64,000 bases of DNA from Hanstruepera flava (GCF_023634025.1 NZ_JALJCW010000001.1:657501-721500); one strand, 5' to 3'; positions 15,970 to 27,217 are shown, counted from the first letter of the stretch. The notes: generated by a model from the letters alone, not told the origin. Program-made: numbers and translations.

Positions 15970-16884
15970 TTAATCACGTATTAATGGTAAAGTCGAACAA
16001 CGTAGCAAACCTTCTTGTTTGGCTATTTCAGCATAAGGCACTTCCTCTACTGTAATGCCTTGATTGCGTAACCATGTATTTAATCTGCTAAAGTTTTTTT
16101 CGGAAATAACAACATCTTCAGAAATTGAAAAAATATTACTGTTCATGTTGTACATTTCTTCTTTGTCAATTTCAAAAACATTTTCTTTTCCAAAGAAATT
16201 GAGTAGCCAGTTATATTCTTCTTCAACCAAAAAACCATTTTTATGAAGGATAGCTTTTCCTTTGCCTACAGGCTGGAAACAGCAATCTAAATGCAAAGCA
16301 TTTTCCCTTGGGTTAGTATTGGACTTTCGTAAATCAAACGACTTTATTTTTTTATGAGGAAACAATTCTTGCATAGCTTCTACTGCAGCCATATTGGTTC
16401 TAGCAATTATATAATCGGAATAATCATCGCCTCGATAAGTACCAATAAAAATATGGTCGTTGTATAACATTACATCACCACCTTCAATGTGGCAATGTTC
16501 GGGAAGTTTTATACGCTGTTCTTTTGGCACTTGTTTCCACACATGCTCAATAGCTGTAAATTCTTCTTCTCTATCAGGAAGTATATTGGCTTTTACAAAC
16601 TTATCATCTATTACAAAAGCAATATCCCGAGTGAAAATTTGGTTGCAATCTTTTATGATTTCTGGTCGAAACACTAGAACTTCATATTTTTTAAAAACAG
16701 CTGCAACTGCTTCCATTTCTTTTACCATATCCTCTTCAAGAGGATATGTTCCAGCTTTTATATGTTCTAAAGATTTTGGGTCGTAAGCATCTTCAACACT
16801 TGGCGTAGGCCCATTACTTTTTGCAGTACCTAATACAACGGCTCGCAAACGTGATGTTTCGTTTTTTACATTTAGTTTTAGCAT
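15970..16884 (-). CDS. Amidinotransferase-fold hydrolase (DDAH / arginine deiminase-related)
   Basis: A 304-residue soluble enzyme of the guanidine-modifying superfamily. Visible motifs: IFTRDIAFVIDD (substrate-binding Asp), HCHIEGGDVML, LHLDCCFQPVG (catalytic His region) and the C-terminal RCSTLPLIRD with the nucleophilic Cys. The reaction is probably hydrolysis of a guanidino compound such as arginine or a methylarginine, but sequence alone does not separate deiminase from dimethylarginine dimethylaminohydrolase activity. It lies downstream of the gltA terminator. A TATATTTA box (16889-16896) is only four bases from the start codon, so its transcription start is uncertain. Confidence 0.85.
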   Translation of the reverse strand: MLKLNVKNETSRLRAVVLGTAKSNGPTPSVEDAYDPKSLEHIKAGTYPLEEDMVKEMEAVAAVFKKYEVLVFRPEIIKDCNQIFTRDIAFVIDDKFVKANILPDREEEFTAIEHVWKQVPKEQRIKLPEHCHIEGGDVMLYNDHIFIGTYRGDDYSDYIIARTNMAAVEAMQELFPHKKIKSFDLRKSNTNPRENALHLDCCFQPVGKGKAILHKNGFLVEEEYNWLLNFFGKENVFEIDKEEMYNMNSNIFSISEDVVISEKNFSRLNTWLRNQGITVEEVPYAEIAKQEGLLRCSTLPLIRD

Positions 16885-16895
16885 GCTGTAAATAT

Positions 16896-16925
16896 AAAAA
16901 AAGCTTCATAGAATCTATGAAGCTT
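16896..16925 (-). terminator. Rho-independent terminator after gltA
   Basis: Inverted repeat AAGCTTCATA/TATGAAGCTT (16901-16910 with 16916-16925), with a minus-strand T tract. It lies 19 bases past the gltA stop and directly in front of the next gene. Confidence 0.85.
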
Positions 16926-16944
16926 AAATATGATATTAATGGTT

Positions 16945-18231
16945 TTAACGTTTGTTGATAGCTTTAAAAGGCCTTAACGTTTCTCCAGTGTAAATTTGTC
17001 TTGGTCTACCAATTGGCTCACCATTTAAACGCATTTCACGCCATTGTGCAATCCAACCTGGCAAGCGACCTAAAGCAAACATAACCGTAAACATATCGGT
17101 TGGTATGCCCATCGCTCGATAAATAATTCCAGAATAAAAATCAACGTTTGGATATAGTTTTCTATCTACAAAGTATGGATCTTCCAAAGCTTCTTTTTCC
17201 AATCCTTTGGCTATATCTAGAATTGGATCGTCAATACCTAAATTACCTAAAACTTCATCAGCAGATTTTTTTATGATTCTCGCTCGAGGGTCAAAGTTTT
17301 TATAAACACGATGTCCGAATCCCATTAGACGGAATGGATCATCCTTATCCTTGGCTTTAGCCATATATTTTTTGGTGTCACCACCATCTTCCTTGATGGC
17401 TTCTAACATTTCTAAAACAGCTTGGTTAGCACCTCCATGTAGTGGTCCCCAAAGCGCTGAAATTCCTGAAGACAATGAAGCAAATAATCCAGCATGTGAT
17501 GAACCAACAATTCTTACTGTTGATGTTGAACAGTTTTGCTCATGGTCGGCATGAAGAATCAATAATTTATCCAAAGCATCAACTACTACTGGGTCTAAAT
17601 TATAATCTTCATTTGGCTGCTTAAACATCATTTTAAGACAGTTTTCTACATACCCTAAATTTTTATCGCCATAGTCTAAAGGTAAACCATGTTTTTTACG
17701 TAAAGTCCAAGCCACCAATACTGGAAATTTACCCATTATGCGCACAATGGCTTTGTACATATCCTCTTCAGAATTCACATTTACGGAAGATGGATTAAAT
17801 GCTGTTAAGGCACTTGTTAAGGATGCCAAAACACCCATTGGATGAGCCGACTTTGGAAATGCATCTACAATCTTACGAACATCATCATCTACAACCGAGT
17901 GACTTTTAATATCAGCATGAAACTTATCTAACTGTTCTTGCGTTGGTAATTCACCAAAAATCAATAAATAAGCAACCTCTAAAAAGTCTGCCTTTTCAGC
18001 TAATTCTTCAATAGAATATCCTCTGTACCTTAAAATCCCCTTTTCTCCATCTAGAAACGTAATCGCACTTGTACATGAACCGGTATTCTTGTATCCTGGG
18101 TCTATTGTTACAACGCCATTGGTAGCACTTCGTAATGATTTGATATCAATAGCAACTTCATCTTCAGTTCCTTTAACTAATGGAAAATCGTACTTTTGAC
18201 CGTTAATTTCTATTGTAGCTTTATCTGACAT
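16945..18231 (-). CDS. gltA: Citrate synthase
   Basis: Condenses acetyl-CoA and oxaloacetate at the entry to the TCA cycle. At 428 residues it is the long type found in Gram-negative bacteria. The N-terminal beta strand region (ATIEINGQKYDFPLVKGTE) is present. Catalytic residues lie in VGSSHAGLFASLSSG (His), GFGHRVYKNFDPRA (His) and PNVDFYSGIIYRAMG (Asp). It is separated from eno by 184 bases including the eno terminator, so it has its own promoter upstream, which I could not place convincingly. Confidence 0.97.
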   Translation of the reverse strand: MSDKATIEINGQKYDFPLVKGTEDEVAIDIKSLRSATNGVVTIDPGYKNTGSCTSAITFLDGEKGILRYRGYSIEELAEKADFLEVAYLLIFGELPTQEQLDKFHADIKSHSVVDDDVRKIVDAFPKSAHPMGVLASLTSALTAFNPSSVNVNSEEDMYKAIVRIMGKFPVLVAWTLRKKHGLPLDYGDKNLGYVENCLKMMFKQPNEDYNLDPVVVDALDKLLILHADHEQNCSTSTVRIVGSSHAGLFASLSSGISALWGPLHGGANQAVLEMLEAIKEDGGDTKKYMAKAKDKDDPFRLMGFGHRVYKNFDPRARIIKKSADEVLGNLGIDDPILDIAKGLEKEALEDPYFVDRKLYPNVDFYSGIIYRAMGIPTDMFTVMFALGRLPGWIAQWREMRLNGEPIGRPRQIYTGETLRPFKAINKR

Positions 18232-18357
18232 ATTCTTTATAAAATTTTTGATAATTAGGTGTCGAATTTGACGCTACTAAAATACGAAATATCTCACGAT
18301 ATATAAAGAATACAGAAAGGATTTATCAATTTTGATATTACTAAAATTTATTATCAC

Positions 18358-18391
18358 AAAAAAAGCGATTACTAGTAAATAATAATCGCTT
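18358..18391 (-). terminator. Rho-independent terminator after eno
   Basis: Minus-strand stem AAGCGATTA/TAATCGCTT (18383-18391 with 18363-18371), then a T7 tract. It lies 25 bases after the eno stop. Confidence 0.85.
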
Positions 18392-18415
18392 AAAACTATA
18401 AAATTGTATAAAACC

Positions 18416-19705
<1,290 letters not shown>

Positions 19706-19729
19706 TTAGTTGATTTTTTTATTGGATTA

Positions 19730-19759
19730 CAAATTTACAAAATACTCTTACTAAAGCAT
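19730..19759 (-). promoter_or_regulatory. eno promoter
   Basis: TAAATTTG -7 element (19730-19737), with ATG in place of TTG exactly 19 bases upstream (19757-19759). The eno start codon is 24 bases downstream. One mismatch in the -33 box. Confidence 0.55.
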
Positions 19760-19809
19760 ATTGTTTGTGTGAGTATTGCTTTTAATTTTTACGATAATGT
19801 TTTCGTAAT

Positions 19810-19849
19810 AAAAAAACCTCAATGAATTTTAAGATTCTTTGAGGTTTTA
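19810..19849 (-). terminator. Rho-independent terminator after carA
   Basis: Minus-strand stem AAAACCTCAA/TTGAGGTTTT with an inner GAAT/ATTC extension, followed by a T7 tract. It starts three bases after the carA stop. Confidence 0.9.
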
Positions 19850-19852
19850 CAA

Positions 19853-20956
19853 TTAAGCGTTTTTAATATTTTCTATAAACTGGTCAAATAGATATGTTGA
19901 ATCGTTTGGACCTGGACTAGCTTCTGGATGGTATTGTACTGAAAAACAGTTTTTGGATTTCATTTTAATTCCAGCAACTGTGTGATCATTTAGATGTACG
20001 TGAGTAATTTCAACATCTGGATGCTTTTCGGTTTCCTCTCTATTTATAGCAAAACCATGGTTTTGCGAAGTAATTTCACCCTTACCAGTAATTTTGTTAA
20101 TAACAGGATGATTAATTCCCCTGTGCCCATGATGCATTTTATAGGTTGAAATACCATTTGCCAAAGCAATAACCTGATGCCCTAAACATATTCCGAACAA
20201 GGGTAGATTTCTGCTTATAACTTCTTTTGCTACAGCTTGAGCCTCAACCAATGGTTCTGGGTCTCCTGGTCCGTTAGATAAAAAGTAGCCATCTGGTTTG
20301 AATGCTTCTAAATCTTCAAATTTTGAATTGTAAGGAAACACTTTAATGTAAGCATCACGTTTAGCTAAATTGCGAAGTATATTTTTCTTCACACCTATAT
20401 CTAAAGCAGCAATTTTATATTTTGCGTTTTCGTTTCCGAAATAATACGGTTCTTTGGTTGATACTTTTGAAGCCAATTCAAGGCCTTCCATATTGGGCAC
20501 ATCTGCCAACTGTTTTTTCAAACCTTCAATATTATCAACTTCAGTTGAAATTACAGCGTTCATAGCACCATTATCTCTTATGTAGGATACTAATGCCCTT
20601 GTATCAACATCTGAAATAGCCAAAACATTATGTTTTTCAAAAAACTGTTCAAGGTTTCCTTCAGCTGACGGTCTGGAATAATTAAAGCTAAAATTTTTAC
20701 AAATTAATCCTGATATCTTAATTGAATCAGATTCTATTTCATCTTCATGCGTTCCATAGTTTCCTATATGCGCGTTGGTTGTCACCATAAGCTGCCCAAA
20801 GTAGGAAGGATCGGTAAATATTTCCTGATAACCTGTTGTTCCGGTATTGAAACATACTTCGCCAAAAGCAGTTCCTTTTTTGCCAATTGATTTGCCGTGA
20901 AATATAGTTCCATCTGCAAGTAGAACTATAGCTTTGTCTCGTTTATTATACTTCAT
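19853..20956 (-). CDS. carA: Carbamoyl-phosphate synthase small (glutaminase) subunit
   Basis: Hydrolyses glutamine and feeds ammonia to CarB for arginine and pyrimidine synthesis. The start is the ATG at 20956 (MKYNKRDKAIVLLADG); an upstream TTG at 20977 is less likely. 367 residues. The N-terminal domain (GKSIGKKGTAFGEVCFNTGTTGYQEI) is followed by a class I amidotransferase: LSNGPGDPEP, LFGICLGHQVIALANG with the nucleophilic Cys, HHGHRGINHPV, and QYHPEASPGP with the catalytic His. carB is not in the window. It follows rplQ but is separated by a strong terminator. Confidence 0.96.
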   Translation of the reverse strand: MKYNKRDKAIVLLADGTIFHGKSIGKKGTAFGEVCFNTGTTGYQEIFTDPSYFGQLMVTTNAHIGNYGTHEDEIESDSIKISGLICKNFSFNYSRPSAEGNLEQFFEKHNVLAISDVDTRALVSYIRDNGAMNAVISTEVDNIEGLKKQLADVPNMEGLELASKVSTKEPYYFGNENAKYKIAALDIGVKKNILRNLAKRDAYIKVFPYNSKFEDLEAFKPDGYFLSNGPGDPEPLVEAQAVAKEVISRNLPLFGICLGHQVIALANGISTYKMHHGHRGINHPVINKITGKGEITSQNHGFAINREETEKHPDVEITHVHLNDHTVAGIKMKSKNCFSVQYHPEASPGPNDSTYLFDQFIENIKNA

Positions 20957-20985
20957 ATCTAAAAAAAGGTTTTGCAAAATTGCAT

Positions 20986-21019
20986 AAAAAAAAGGATAAC
21001 CTAAAATAGATTATCCTTT
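20986..21019 (-). terminator. Terminator at the end of the ribosomal-protein cluster
   Basis: On the minus strand AAAGGATAATCTA pairs with TAGGTTATCCTTT (13 positions, one G-U pair, 3-base loop; 21007-21019 with 20991-21003), followed by a T tract. It lies 23 bases after the rplQ stop and insulates carA. Confidence 0.92.
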
Positions 21020-21042
21020 ATATATCAAATGCTTATTAACAT

Positions 21043-21516
21043 TTATTCTTCTTCGTTTGTTGCTTGAGTTTCAACTGGAGCAGCAGCGGCTGGTTTAGAA
21101 CCACCTCGTCTACTTCTACGTGTTGTTTTCTTCTTCGCTTTACCTGCGTTATAGATTTCGTTGTAATCAACTAATTCTATCATTGCCATATCAGCGTTAT
21201 CACCTAAACGATTTCCTAATTTGATGATTCTTGTGTAACCACCTGGTCTATCACCAACTTTAGGAGCAACTTCTCTGAATAATTCAGCAACAGCTTCTTT
21301 TTGTCTTAAACGTGACATAACAATACGTCTGTTATGTGTTGTATCTTCTTTAGACTTTGTTACTAAAGGCTCAACAAATTGTTTTAAAGCTTTTGCTTTA
21401 GCAACTGTTGTGTTAATACGCTTGTGCTCTATTAAAGAACAAGCCATATTGGCTAACATTGCTTTTCTGTGAGCTGTTTTTCTACCTAAATGGTTCGTTT
21501 TTTTTCCGTGTCTCAT
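21043..21516 (-). CDS. rplQ: 50S ribosomal protein L17
   Basis: Last gene of the cluster, 62 bases after rpoA. The first ~115 residues are canonical L17 ([67 protein letters not shown]). A C-terminal basic and Ala-rich tail of about 40 residues ([12 protein letters not shown] ... [16 protein letters not shown]) goes beyond the E. coli protein and is common in Bacteroidetes. A strong terminator follows. Confidence 0.97.
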   Translation of the reverse strand: MRHGKKTNHLGRKTAHRKAMLANMACSLIEHKRINTTVAKAKALKQFVEPLVTKSKEDTTHNRRIVMSRLRQKEAVAELFREVAPKVGDRPGGYTRIIKLGNRLGDNADMAMIELVDYNEIYNAGKAKKKTTRRSRRGGSKPAAAAPVETQATNEEE

Positions 21517-21578
21517 GACGTTTGTTTTATCATCTTGCTACCAAACCACGCCACAGCGTGGGAGCAAAATATGATTAA

Positions 21579-22571
21579 TTAATCTTTATCTAACTTGTAT
21601 TTTGATAAGTCCATCCCGAAATTCAATCCTTTAACGTTTACAAGCTCTTCAAGCTCTGTTAAAGATTTTTTACCAAAGTTACGGAACTTCATTAAATCGT
21701 TTTTGTTAAATGATACTAAATCACCTAATGTGTCAACTTCTGCTGCTTTCAAACAGTTTAATGCACGAACAGACAAGTCCATATCTACTAATTTAGTTTT
21801 TAATAGTTGCCTCATGTGAAGTGATTCTTCATCATAAGTTTCAGTCTGTGCAATTTCATCAGCTTCTAATGTAATACGCTCATCAGAGAATAACATGAAG
21901 TGGTGGATTAATGTTTTAGCGGCTTCAGTTAAAGCATCTTGTGGGTTAATAGAACCATCTGTAATGATTTCGAAAACTAATTTTTCGTAATCTGTTTTTT
22001 GCTCTACACGGTAATTTTCAATGCTATACTTAACATTTTTAATTGGTGTGTAAATTGAATCTGTAAAGATTGTTCCTATTGGAGCTGAAGCTTTTTTGTT
22101 TTCTTCTGCTGGTACATAACCTCTTCCTTTTTCAATGGTAATTTCCATATTGATGTTCACTTTAGGATCTAAATTACAGATTACTAATTCTGAATTTAAT
22201 ACTTGGAATCCTGAAATGAATTTTTGGAAATCGCCCGCTGTAATTTGTTCTTGACCCGAAATAGAAATAGAAACGGATTCGTTGTCTACATCTTCGATTT
22301 GTCTTTTAAAACGGATTTGTTTTAAATTTAAAATCATTTCAGTAACATCTTCAACAACACCTGCTATTGTAGAGAACTCGTGATCTACACCTTCTATTCT
22401 AACCGATGTGATTGCAAAACCTTCTAAAGAAGACAATAAAACTCTTCTTAATGCATTTCCAACTGTTAAACCATAACCTGGTTCTAAAGGTCTAAATTCG
22501 AATTTCCCTTCAAAGTCAGTTGAATCAATCATGATTACTTTGTCGGGTTTTTGAAAACTAAATACTGCCAT
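21579..22571 (-). CDS. rpoA: RNA polymerase alpha subunit
   Basis: 330 residues. The N-terminal assembly domain (~1-235) has [31 protein letters not shown]. The C-terminal DNA- and activator-binding domain (~255-325) has [47 protein letters not shown] with helix-hairpin-helix features. It sits between rpsD and rplQ. With them it forms the sub-operon that can be driven by the promoter at 23381-23410. Confidence 0.98.
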   Translation of the reverse strand: MAVFSFQKPDKVIMIDSTDFEGKFEFRPLEPGYGLTVGNALRRVLLSSLEGFAITSVRIEGVDHEFSTIAGVVEDVTEMILNLKQIRFKRQIEDVDNESVSISISGQEQITAGDFQKFISGFQVLNSELVICNLDPKVNINMEITIEKGRGYVPAEENKKASAPIGTIFTDSIYTPIKNVKYSIENYRVEQKTDYEKLVFEIITDGSINPQDALTEAAKTLIHHFMLFSDERITLEADEIAQTETYDEESLHMRQLLKTKLVDMDLSVRALNCLKAAEVDTLGDLVSFNKNDLMKFRNFGKKSLTELEELVNVKGLNFGMDLSKYKLDKD

Positions 22572-22668
22572 ATTATTTCTTCGTTTTAATTGTTATTTAG
22601 TTGCGCGGTTTAAAAGTTTGAAGAAGTACCTATAAACCCTTTGGCTAAATACCAATGTTTTTAAATTA

Positions 22669-23274
22669 TTATTTAGAGTATAATTCGACGATGAATTGCT
22701 CATTGATATTTTCTGGAATCTGAATTCTTGCAGGAACAGAAACATAAGTTCCTTCCTTCGTGTCATTATTCCAAGTAATCCATTCGTACACGTTACTTGA
22801 GTTTGCTAATGAATTAGTAATTGACTCAAGTGATTTTGATTTTTCTCTTACTGCAACAACATCACCAGCTTTTAATTGGTAAGATGGGATATTTACGATT
22901 TCACCGTTTACAGTAATATGTCTGTGCGATACTAATTGTCTTGCACCACTTCTTGAAGGAGACATGCCCATTCTGAAAACAACGTTGTCTAAACGCGATT
23001 CACATAATTGTAGCAACACCTCACCAGTAATTCCAGGAGCAGCTGTTGCTTTTTTGAACATGTTTCTGAATTGACGCTCTAAAATACCGTAAGTGTATTT
23101 TGCTTTTTGCTTTTCCATTAATTGGATAGCGTATTCAGATTTTTTACCACGACGCTTGTTTGCACCATGTTGACCTGGAGGATAGTTTCTCTTTTCAAAA
23201 GACTTATCTTCTCCATAAATAGCTTCACCAAATTTACGAGCTATTTTAGTTTTAGGACCAGTATATCTTGCCAT
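22669..23274 (-). CDS. rpsD: 30S ribosomal protein S4 (zinc-free form)
   Basis: 201 residues. S4 initiates 16S rRNA assembly and represses its operon in enterics. The N-terminal part ([20 protein letters not shown]) lacks the Cys cluster of zinc-binding S4. The S4 RNA-binding domain ([32 protein letters not shown]) lies at ~95-125. It is preceded by a 176-base gap containing a terminator and a consensus promoter, so it heads a separate rpsD-rpoA-rplQ transcript. Confidence 0.98.
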   Translation of the reverse strand: MARYTGPKTKIARKFGEAIYGEDKSFEKRNYPPGQHGANKRRGKKSEYAIQLMEKQKAKYTYGILERQFRNMFKKATAAPGITGEVLLQLCESRLDNVVFRMGMSPSRSGARQLVSHRHITVNGEIVNIPSYQLKAGDVVAVREKSKSLESITNSLANSSNVYEWITWNNDTKEGTYVSVPARIQIPENINEQFIVELYSK

Positions 23275-23380
23275 TTTTTAAAATTAAATTATGAGAGTGA
23301 TTATGAATTAAGGTCTTAATCTTATCCTTCGATAATCGTTGGTCTCTCGTTGATACTTGTTTATTATTTTTTTCGGTTTG

Positions 23381-23410
23381 CAAATTTACGTATAAAAAAA
23401 TTAATATCAA
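23381..23410 (-). promoter_or_regulatory. Consensus promoter for rpsD-rpoA-rplQ
   Basis: Minus strand: TTG (23408-23410), exactly 19 bases, TAAATTTG (23381-23388). This is an exact match to the Bacteroidetes consensus. The TTG is part of the descending arm of the terminator stem just upstream. Leader to the rpsD start is about 100 bases, long enough to hold a regulatory structure. Confidence 0.8.
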
Positions 23411-23433
23411 TTGTTTAAACAGTTGATATTAAT
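23394..23433 (-). terminator. Internal terminator between rpsK and rpsD
   Basis: Perfect 11-bp inverted repeat ATTAATATCAA/TTGATATTAAT (23423-23433 with 23400-23410), plus an inner TGTTTAAACA palindrome, then a T7 tract on the minus strand. It lies shortly after the rpsK stop. The stem is AT-rich, so termination may be partial. Confidence 0.75.
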
Positions 23434-23450
23434 GATTCTAACAATGTAAA

Positions 23451-23834
23451 TTATACTCTTCTACGTTTTGGAGGTCTACAACCATTATGTGGTAATGGTG
23501 TAACATCAATAATTTCTGTTACCTCTATACCTGCATTGTGAATTGAACGAATAGCAGATTCTCTACCATTTCCAGGACCTTTAACGTAAACTTTTACTTT
23601 CTTTAATCCAGCTTCTTGTGCAACTGCCGCAGCATCTTCTGCAGCTAATTGTGCAGCATAAGGTGTGTTCTTTTTAGATCCACGGAATCCCATTTTACCA
23701 GCTGAAGACCATGAAATTACATCGCCTTTTTTGTTTGTAAGAGAGATGATAATGTTGTTAAAAGAAGCTGTTACGTGTGCTTCACCAATTGCATCTACAA
23801 TTACTTTACGTTTTTTTGTACTTGACTTTGCCAT
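23451..23834 (-). CDS. rpsK: 30S ribosomal protein S11
   Basis: 127 residues, full length. S11 forms part of the platform near the mRNA exit. Family motifs: [64 protein letters not shown], and the C-terminal [18 protein letters not shown]. It lies 106 bases after rpsM and is followed by the internal terminator. Confidence 0.98.
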   Translation of the reverse strand: MAKSSTKKRKVIVDAIGEAHVTASFNNIIISLTNKKGDVISWSSAGKMGFRGSKKNTPYAAQLAAEDAAAVAQEAGLKKVKVYVKGPGNGRESAIRSIHNAGIEVTEIIDVTPLPHNGCRPPKRRRV

Positions 23835-23940
23835 ATTTTTTAAGTTTCTAGTTGTTAGTTTTTAGTTGTTAGAATCCTAAACATTGCTATTTCAAACAGA
23901 TTCATCTAACCTCTAAACTCTAATGACTATTGTCTAATTT

Positions 23941-24315
23941 TTATTTAGTTGCCATTTTCTTGTTAGCAACAGTTTTTCTTCTACCTTTTCTTGTTCTAGA
24001 GTTGTTTTTAGTACGTTGTCCTCTTAATGGAAGACCAGCTCTATGACGTATACCTCTGTAACATCCAATATCCATTAATCGCTTAATGTTTAATTGTGTT
24101 TCAGAACGTAATTCACCTTCAATAGTGTAAGATCCTACAGCTTCACGAATGTTTCCAATTTCGTCATCTGTCCAATCTTGAACTTTAGTACTTTCATCAA
24201 CTTTAGCAGTAGCTAAAATTTCTTTTGCTCTACTTTTACCTATTCCATAGATATAGGTAAGTGAGATTACTCCTCTTTTGTTTTTTGGTATGTCTACACC
24301 TGCAATTCTTGCCAT
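23941..24315 (-). CDS. rpsM: 30S ribosomal protein S13
   Basis: 124 residues. S13 contacts the 50S subunit and P-site tRNA at the head of the 30[26 protein letters not shown] opens the protein. The C-terminal [28 protein letters not shown] is the conserved RNA-binding tail. It starts five bases after rpmJ. Confidence 0.98.
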   Translation of the reverse strand: MARIAGVDIPKNKRGVISLTYIYGIGKSRAKEILATAKVDESTKVQDWTDDEIGNIREAVGSYTIEGELRSETQLNIKRLMDIGCYRGIRHRAGLPLRGQRTKNNSRTRKGRRKTVANKKMATK

Positions 24316-24320
24316 AATAA

Positions 24321-24437
24321 TTAACCTTGTCTTTGTTTGAATCTAGGATTCTTTTTGTTAATGACGTAAAGTCTACCTTTTCTGCGGACGATCTTACAGT
24401 CTGCACTTCTCTTTTTTACTGATGCTCTTACTTTCAT
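24321..24437 (-). CDS. rpmJ: 50S ribosomal protein L36 (cysteine-poor form)
   Basis: A 38-residue gene between infA (4-base gap) and rpsM (5-base gap). It begins [20 protein letters not shown] and ends NPRFKQRQG. Of the four zinc ligands of classical L36 (Cys11, Cys14, Cys27, His33) only Cys14 remains; the others are Ser, Asn and Phe. It cannot bind zinc in the usual way. Confidence 0.96.
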   Translation of the reverse strand: MKVRASVKKRSADCKIVRRKGRLYVINKKNPRFKQRQG

Positions 24438-24441
24438 CGTA

Positions 24442-24657
24442 TTAGTATCTATAAGTTATTCGAGCCTTTGTTAAATCGTACGGGCTCATTTCTAATTTTA
24501 CTTTATCTCCTGGTAACAACTTAATGTAGTGCATACGCATTTTACCAGATATGTGTGCTGTCACAATGTGACCATTTTCTAATTCAACACGAAACATAGC
24601 ATTTGATAATGCTTCTATAATTGTTCCGTCTTGCTCTATTGCTGCCTGTTTTGCCAT
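24442..24657 (-). CDS. infA: Translation initiation factor IF-1
   Basis: 71 residues, a single OB fold: [65 protein letters not shown] in outline. IF-1 occupies the A site during initiation. It lies between secY (10-base gap) and rpmJ. There is no map gene here, unlike in many Firmicutes. Confidence 0.97.
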   Translation of the reverse strand: MAKQAAIEQDGTIIEALSNAMFRVELENGHIVTAHISGKMRMHYIKLLPGDKVKLEMSPYDLTKARITYRY

Positions 24658-24667
24658 AGTATATATA

Positions 24668-26011
24668 TTAAGCTACTGCTTTTCTATTTTTACCTGTTTT
24701 CATCAAGCCGTCATAGTGTCTATTTAACAAGTATGAATTTACTTGCTGCATAGTGTCAATTGCAACTCCAACCATAATTAATAATGATGTTCCTCCAAAA
24801 AATAAAGCCCATCCAGATTGTACATTCATCAGCTTAACAATAACTGCAGGGAACACTGCAATAAGCGCTAAAAATATAGAACCTGGCAAGGTTATTTGAG
24901 ACATAATCTTGTCTAAATATTCAGATGTTTCAGTTCCAGGACGAATACCAGGAATAAAACCACCACTTCGTTTTAAATCATCTGCCATTTTATTAGTAGG
25001 TACTGTAATTGCCGTATAGAAGTATGTAAATACTATAATTAAAAACGCAAATACGACATTATACCAAAACCCAAAAATATCTGCAAAGTTAGCCTGCATC
25101 CACAGTCCAGCAGAAGTCTCCTTTAAGAAAGATGAACCACCTATTAAACTTGGAACAAACATAATGGCTTGAGCAAAAATGATTGGCATTACACCAGACG
25201 CATTTAATTTTAAAGGAATGTATTGTCTAGATCCAAAAACATTCTTTTCGTAGCCACCAGATGCTGTACGTCTTGCGTATTGTACTGCAATTTTTCTTAC
25301 AGCCATTACTAGCATAACTGAAGCTAGAATAATTAATAACCAGATTACCAATTCAAAAAGAATTAGCATCACGCTATTGGTTTCTAATCTAGACGATGCA
25401 TTTAACAAGAAGTTTTTTGGTAAGGTTGCAATAATACCAACCATAATTAATAACGAAATACCATTACCAATACCCTTGTCTGTAATTTTTTCTCCTAACC
25501 ACATCGCGAAGATACAGCCTGTTACTAAAATAATTACAGATGAAAAATAGAATAAAGTACCTTGACCTAATAAAAAGGCCGAAGTTGGAATTCCTAAAGC
25601 TGGTAAACTTGCTAAATAACCTGGTGCTTGAACCAAACAAATAGCAATGGTTAACCAACGTGTAATTTGATTAATTTTCTTCTGACCACTTGCACCTTCT
25701 TTTTGCAGCTTTTGCAAATAAGGAATTGCTATGCCCATTAATTGTACAACAATAGAAGCTGATATGTAAGGCATGATTCCTAAAGCAAATACAGAAGCGT
25801 TAGCAAAAGCACCTCCTGTAAAAGCATTTAACAAACCTAACAAACCATCTTCTGTACTACCTTGTAATCCTTCTAATTGCGCAGCATCAATACCAGGTAA
25901 AACTACTTGTGCACCAAAACGGTAAACTAATAACAGACTTAACGTTACAATAATTCTGTTTCTTAGTTCTTCTATTTTCCAAACATTTTTTAATGTCTCT
26001 ATAAATTTCAT
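24668..26011 (-). CDS. secY: Preprotein translocase subunit SecY
   Basis: 447 residues, with the ten hydrophobic segments of the Sec channel. Early signature [28 protein letters not shown], later [19 protein letters not shown] (plug/TM7 region) and [22 protein letters not shown], a cytoplasmic loop that contacts SecA and the ribosome. It sits 15 bases after rplO, the usual spc position. Confidence 0.98.
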   Translation of the reverse strand: MKFIETLKNVWKIEELRNRIIVTLSLLLVYRFGAQVVLPGIDAAQLEGLQGSTEDGLLGLLNAFTGGAFANASVFALGIMPYISASIVVQLMGIAIPYLQKLQKEGASGQKKINQITRWLTIAICLVQAPGYLASLPALGIPTSAFLLGQGTLFYFSSVIILVTGCIFAMWLGEKITDKGIGNGISLLIMVGIIATLPKNFLLNASSRLETNSVMLILFELVIWLLIILASVMLVMAVRKIAVQYARRTASGGYEKNVFGSRQYIPLKLNASGVMPIIFAQAIMFVPSLIGGSSFLKETSAGLWMQANFADIFGFWYNVVFAFLIIVFTYFYTAITVPTNKMADDLKRSGGFIPGIRPGTETSEYLDKIMSQITLPGSIFLALIAVFPAVIVKLMNVQSGWALFFGGTSLLIMVGVAIDTMQQVNSYLLNRHYDGLMKTGKNRKAVA

Positions 26012-26026
26012 GCGCTTATATGGGGA

Positions 26027-26479
26027 TTATAAAGTTACAGCTTCTCCTCCAACAGCTTCTATAGCAGCTTTTGCAGATGCAGTAAACTTATGTGCTGTTA
26101 CTGTTAATTTAGATTTTAATTCACCTCTACCTAAAATCTTAACAAGATCGTTCTTGCCAACTAGGTTTAAAGTCATTAATGTTTCTAAATCTACAGTATC
26201 TTCTATTTTCTTATCATCTACCAATTGTTGTAAGGTATCTAAATTTACACCTTGATACTCTACACGATTGATATTTGTAAAGCCAAATTTAGGTACACGT
26301 CTTTGAAGCGGCATTTGACCACCTTCAAAACCAATTTTCTTTGAATAACCAGAACGAGACTTTGCTCCTTTGTGACCACGTGTTGCAGTACCACCTTTTC
26401 CAGAACCTTGTCCTCTACCTACTCGTTTACCTTGACTTTTAACTGAACCCTCTGCAGGTTTTAAATTACTTAAATCCAT
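26027..26479 (-). CDS. rplO: 50S ribosomal protein L15
   Basis: 150 residues: MDLSNLKPAEGSVKSQGKRVGRGQGSGKGGTATRGHKGAKSR is the Gly/Arg-rich N-terminal extension that penetrates 23S rRNA. GFEGGQMPLQRRVPKFGF follows and a compact C-terminal domain closes the protein. Twelve bases after rpmD. Confidence 0.97.
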   Translation of the reverse strand: MDLSNLKPAEGSVKSQGKRVGRGQGSGKGGTATRGHKGAKSRSGYSKKIGFEGGQMPLQRRVPKFGFTNINRVEYQGVNLDTLQQLVDDKKIEDTVDLETLMTLNLVGKNDLVKILGRGELKSKLTVTAHKFTASAKAAIEAVGGEAVTL

Positions 26480-26491
26480 TTCAGTGTTTTA

Positions 26492-26674
26492 TTATTTTGT
26501 TTCTTCAACAGAAACTAAATGTGAAACTTTAGCAACCATACCAAGGATATTTGGTGTGGCATCGTGCTCTACTACTTGACCAATCTTTTTAAGACCTAAA
26601 GCTTCTAATGTTAACTTTTGTCTTTTAGTACGATTGATTGCACTTCTTACTTTTTTAACTTTAATCTTTGCCAT
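26492..26674 (-). CDS. rpmD: 50S ribosomal protein L30
   Basis: 60 residues, the bacterial short form: MAKIKVKKVRSAINRTKRQK, then LEALGLKKIGQVVEHDATPNILGMVAKVSHLVSVEE in outline. Between rpsE and rplO with 12-base gaps on both sides. Confidence 0.96.
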   Translation of the reverse strand: MAKIKVKKVRSAINRTKRQKLTLEALGLKKIGQVVEHDATPNILGMVAKVSHLVSVEETK

Positions 26675-26686
26675 CGTTTTCCTTTA

Positions 26687-27211
26687 TTATCCTTTAAAAA
26701 CTTTTTCAAGAGAAATTCCTCTGTCACGAGCAATAGTTCTTGCATCTCTTAATTGTAATAAAGCATCAAAAGTTGCTTTTACAACGTTGTGTGGGTTAGA
26801 TGAACCTTGAGATTTTGATAATACATCATGTACACCTACTGCTTCCAATACTGTTCTTACAGCACCACCAGCAATAACTCCTGTACCAGGAGCTGCAGGA
26901 ATGATGTTTACTCTTGCTCCACCATATTTACCTTTTTGTTCGTGAGGTAACGTTCCTTTTACGATAGGGATACGCACTAAATTTTTCTTGGCGTCTTCAA
27001 CAGCTTTTGCAATTGCACTAGCCACATCTTTAGATTTTCCTAATCCGTGACCAACAACTCCAGCTTCGTCGCCAACAACAACTATTGCTGAAAATCCGAA
27101 TGCTCTACCACCTTTCGTTACCTTTGTAACTCTTTGTACTCCAACTAAACGATCTTTAAGATCTAATCCACTTGGTTTTACTAGCTCTGCGCTTTTGTAT
27201 TTCTGATACAT
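26687..27211 (-). CDS. rpsE: 30S ribosomal protein S5
   Basis: 174 residues. A double-stranded-RNA-binding-like N-domain ([32 protein letters not shown]) and a C-domain ([36 protein letters not shown]). S5 contributes to decoding accuracy. Six bases after rplR. Confidence 0.98.
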   Translation of the reverse strand: MYQKYKSAELVKPSGLDLKDRLVGVQRVTKVTKGGRAFGFSAIVVVGDEAGVVGHGLGKSKDVASAIAKAVEDAKKNLVRIPIVKGTLPHEQKGKYGGARVNIIPAAPGTGVIAGGAVRTVLEAVGVHDVLSKSQGSSNPHNVVKATFDALLQLRDARTIARDRGISLEKVFKG

Positions 27212-27217
27212 AATTTC

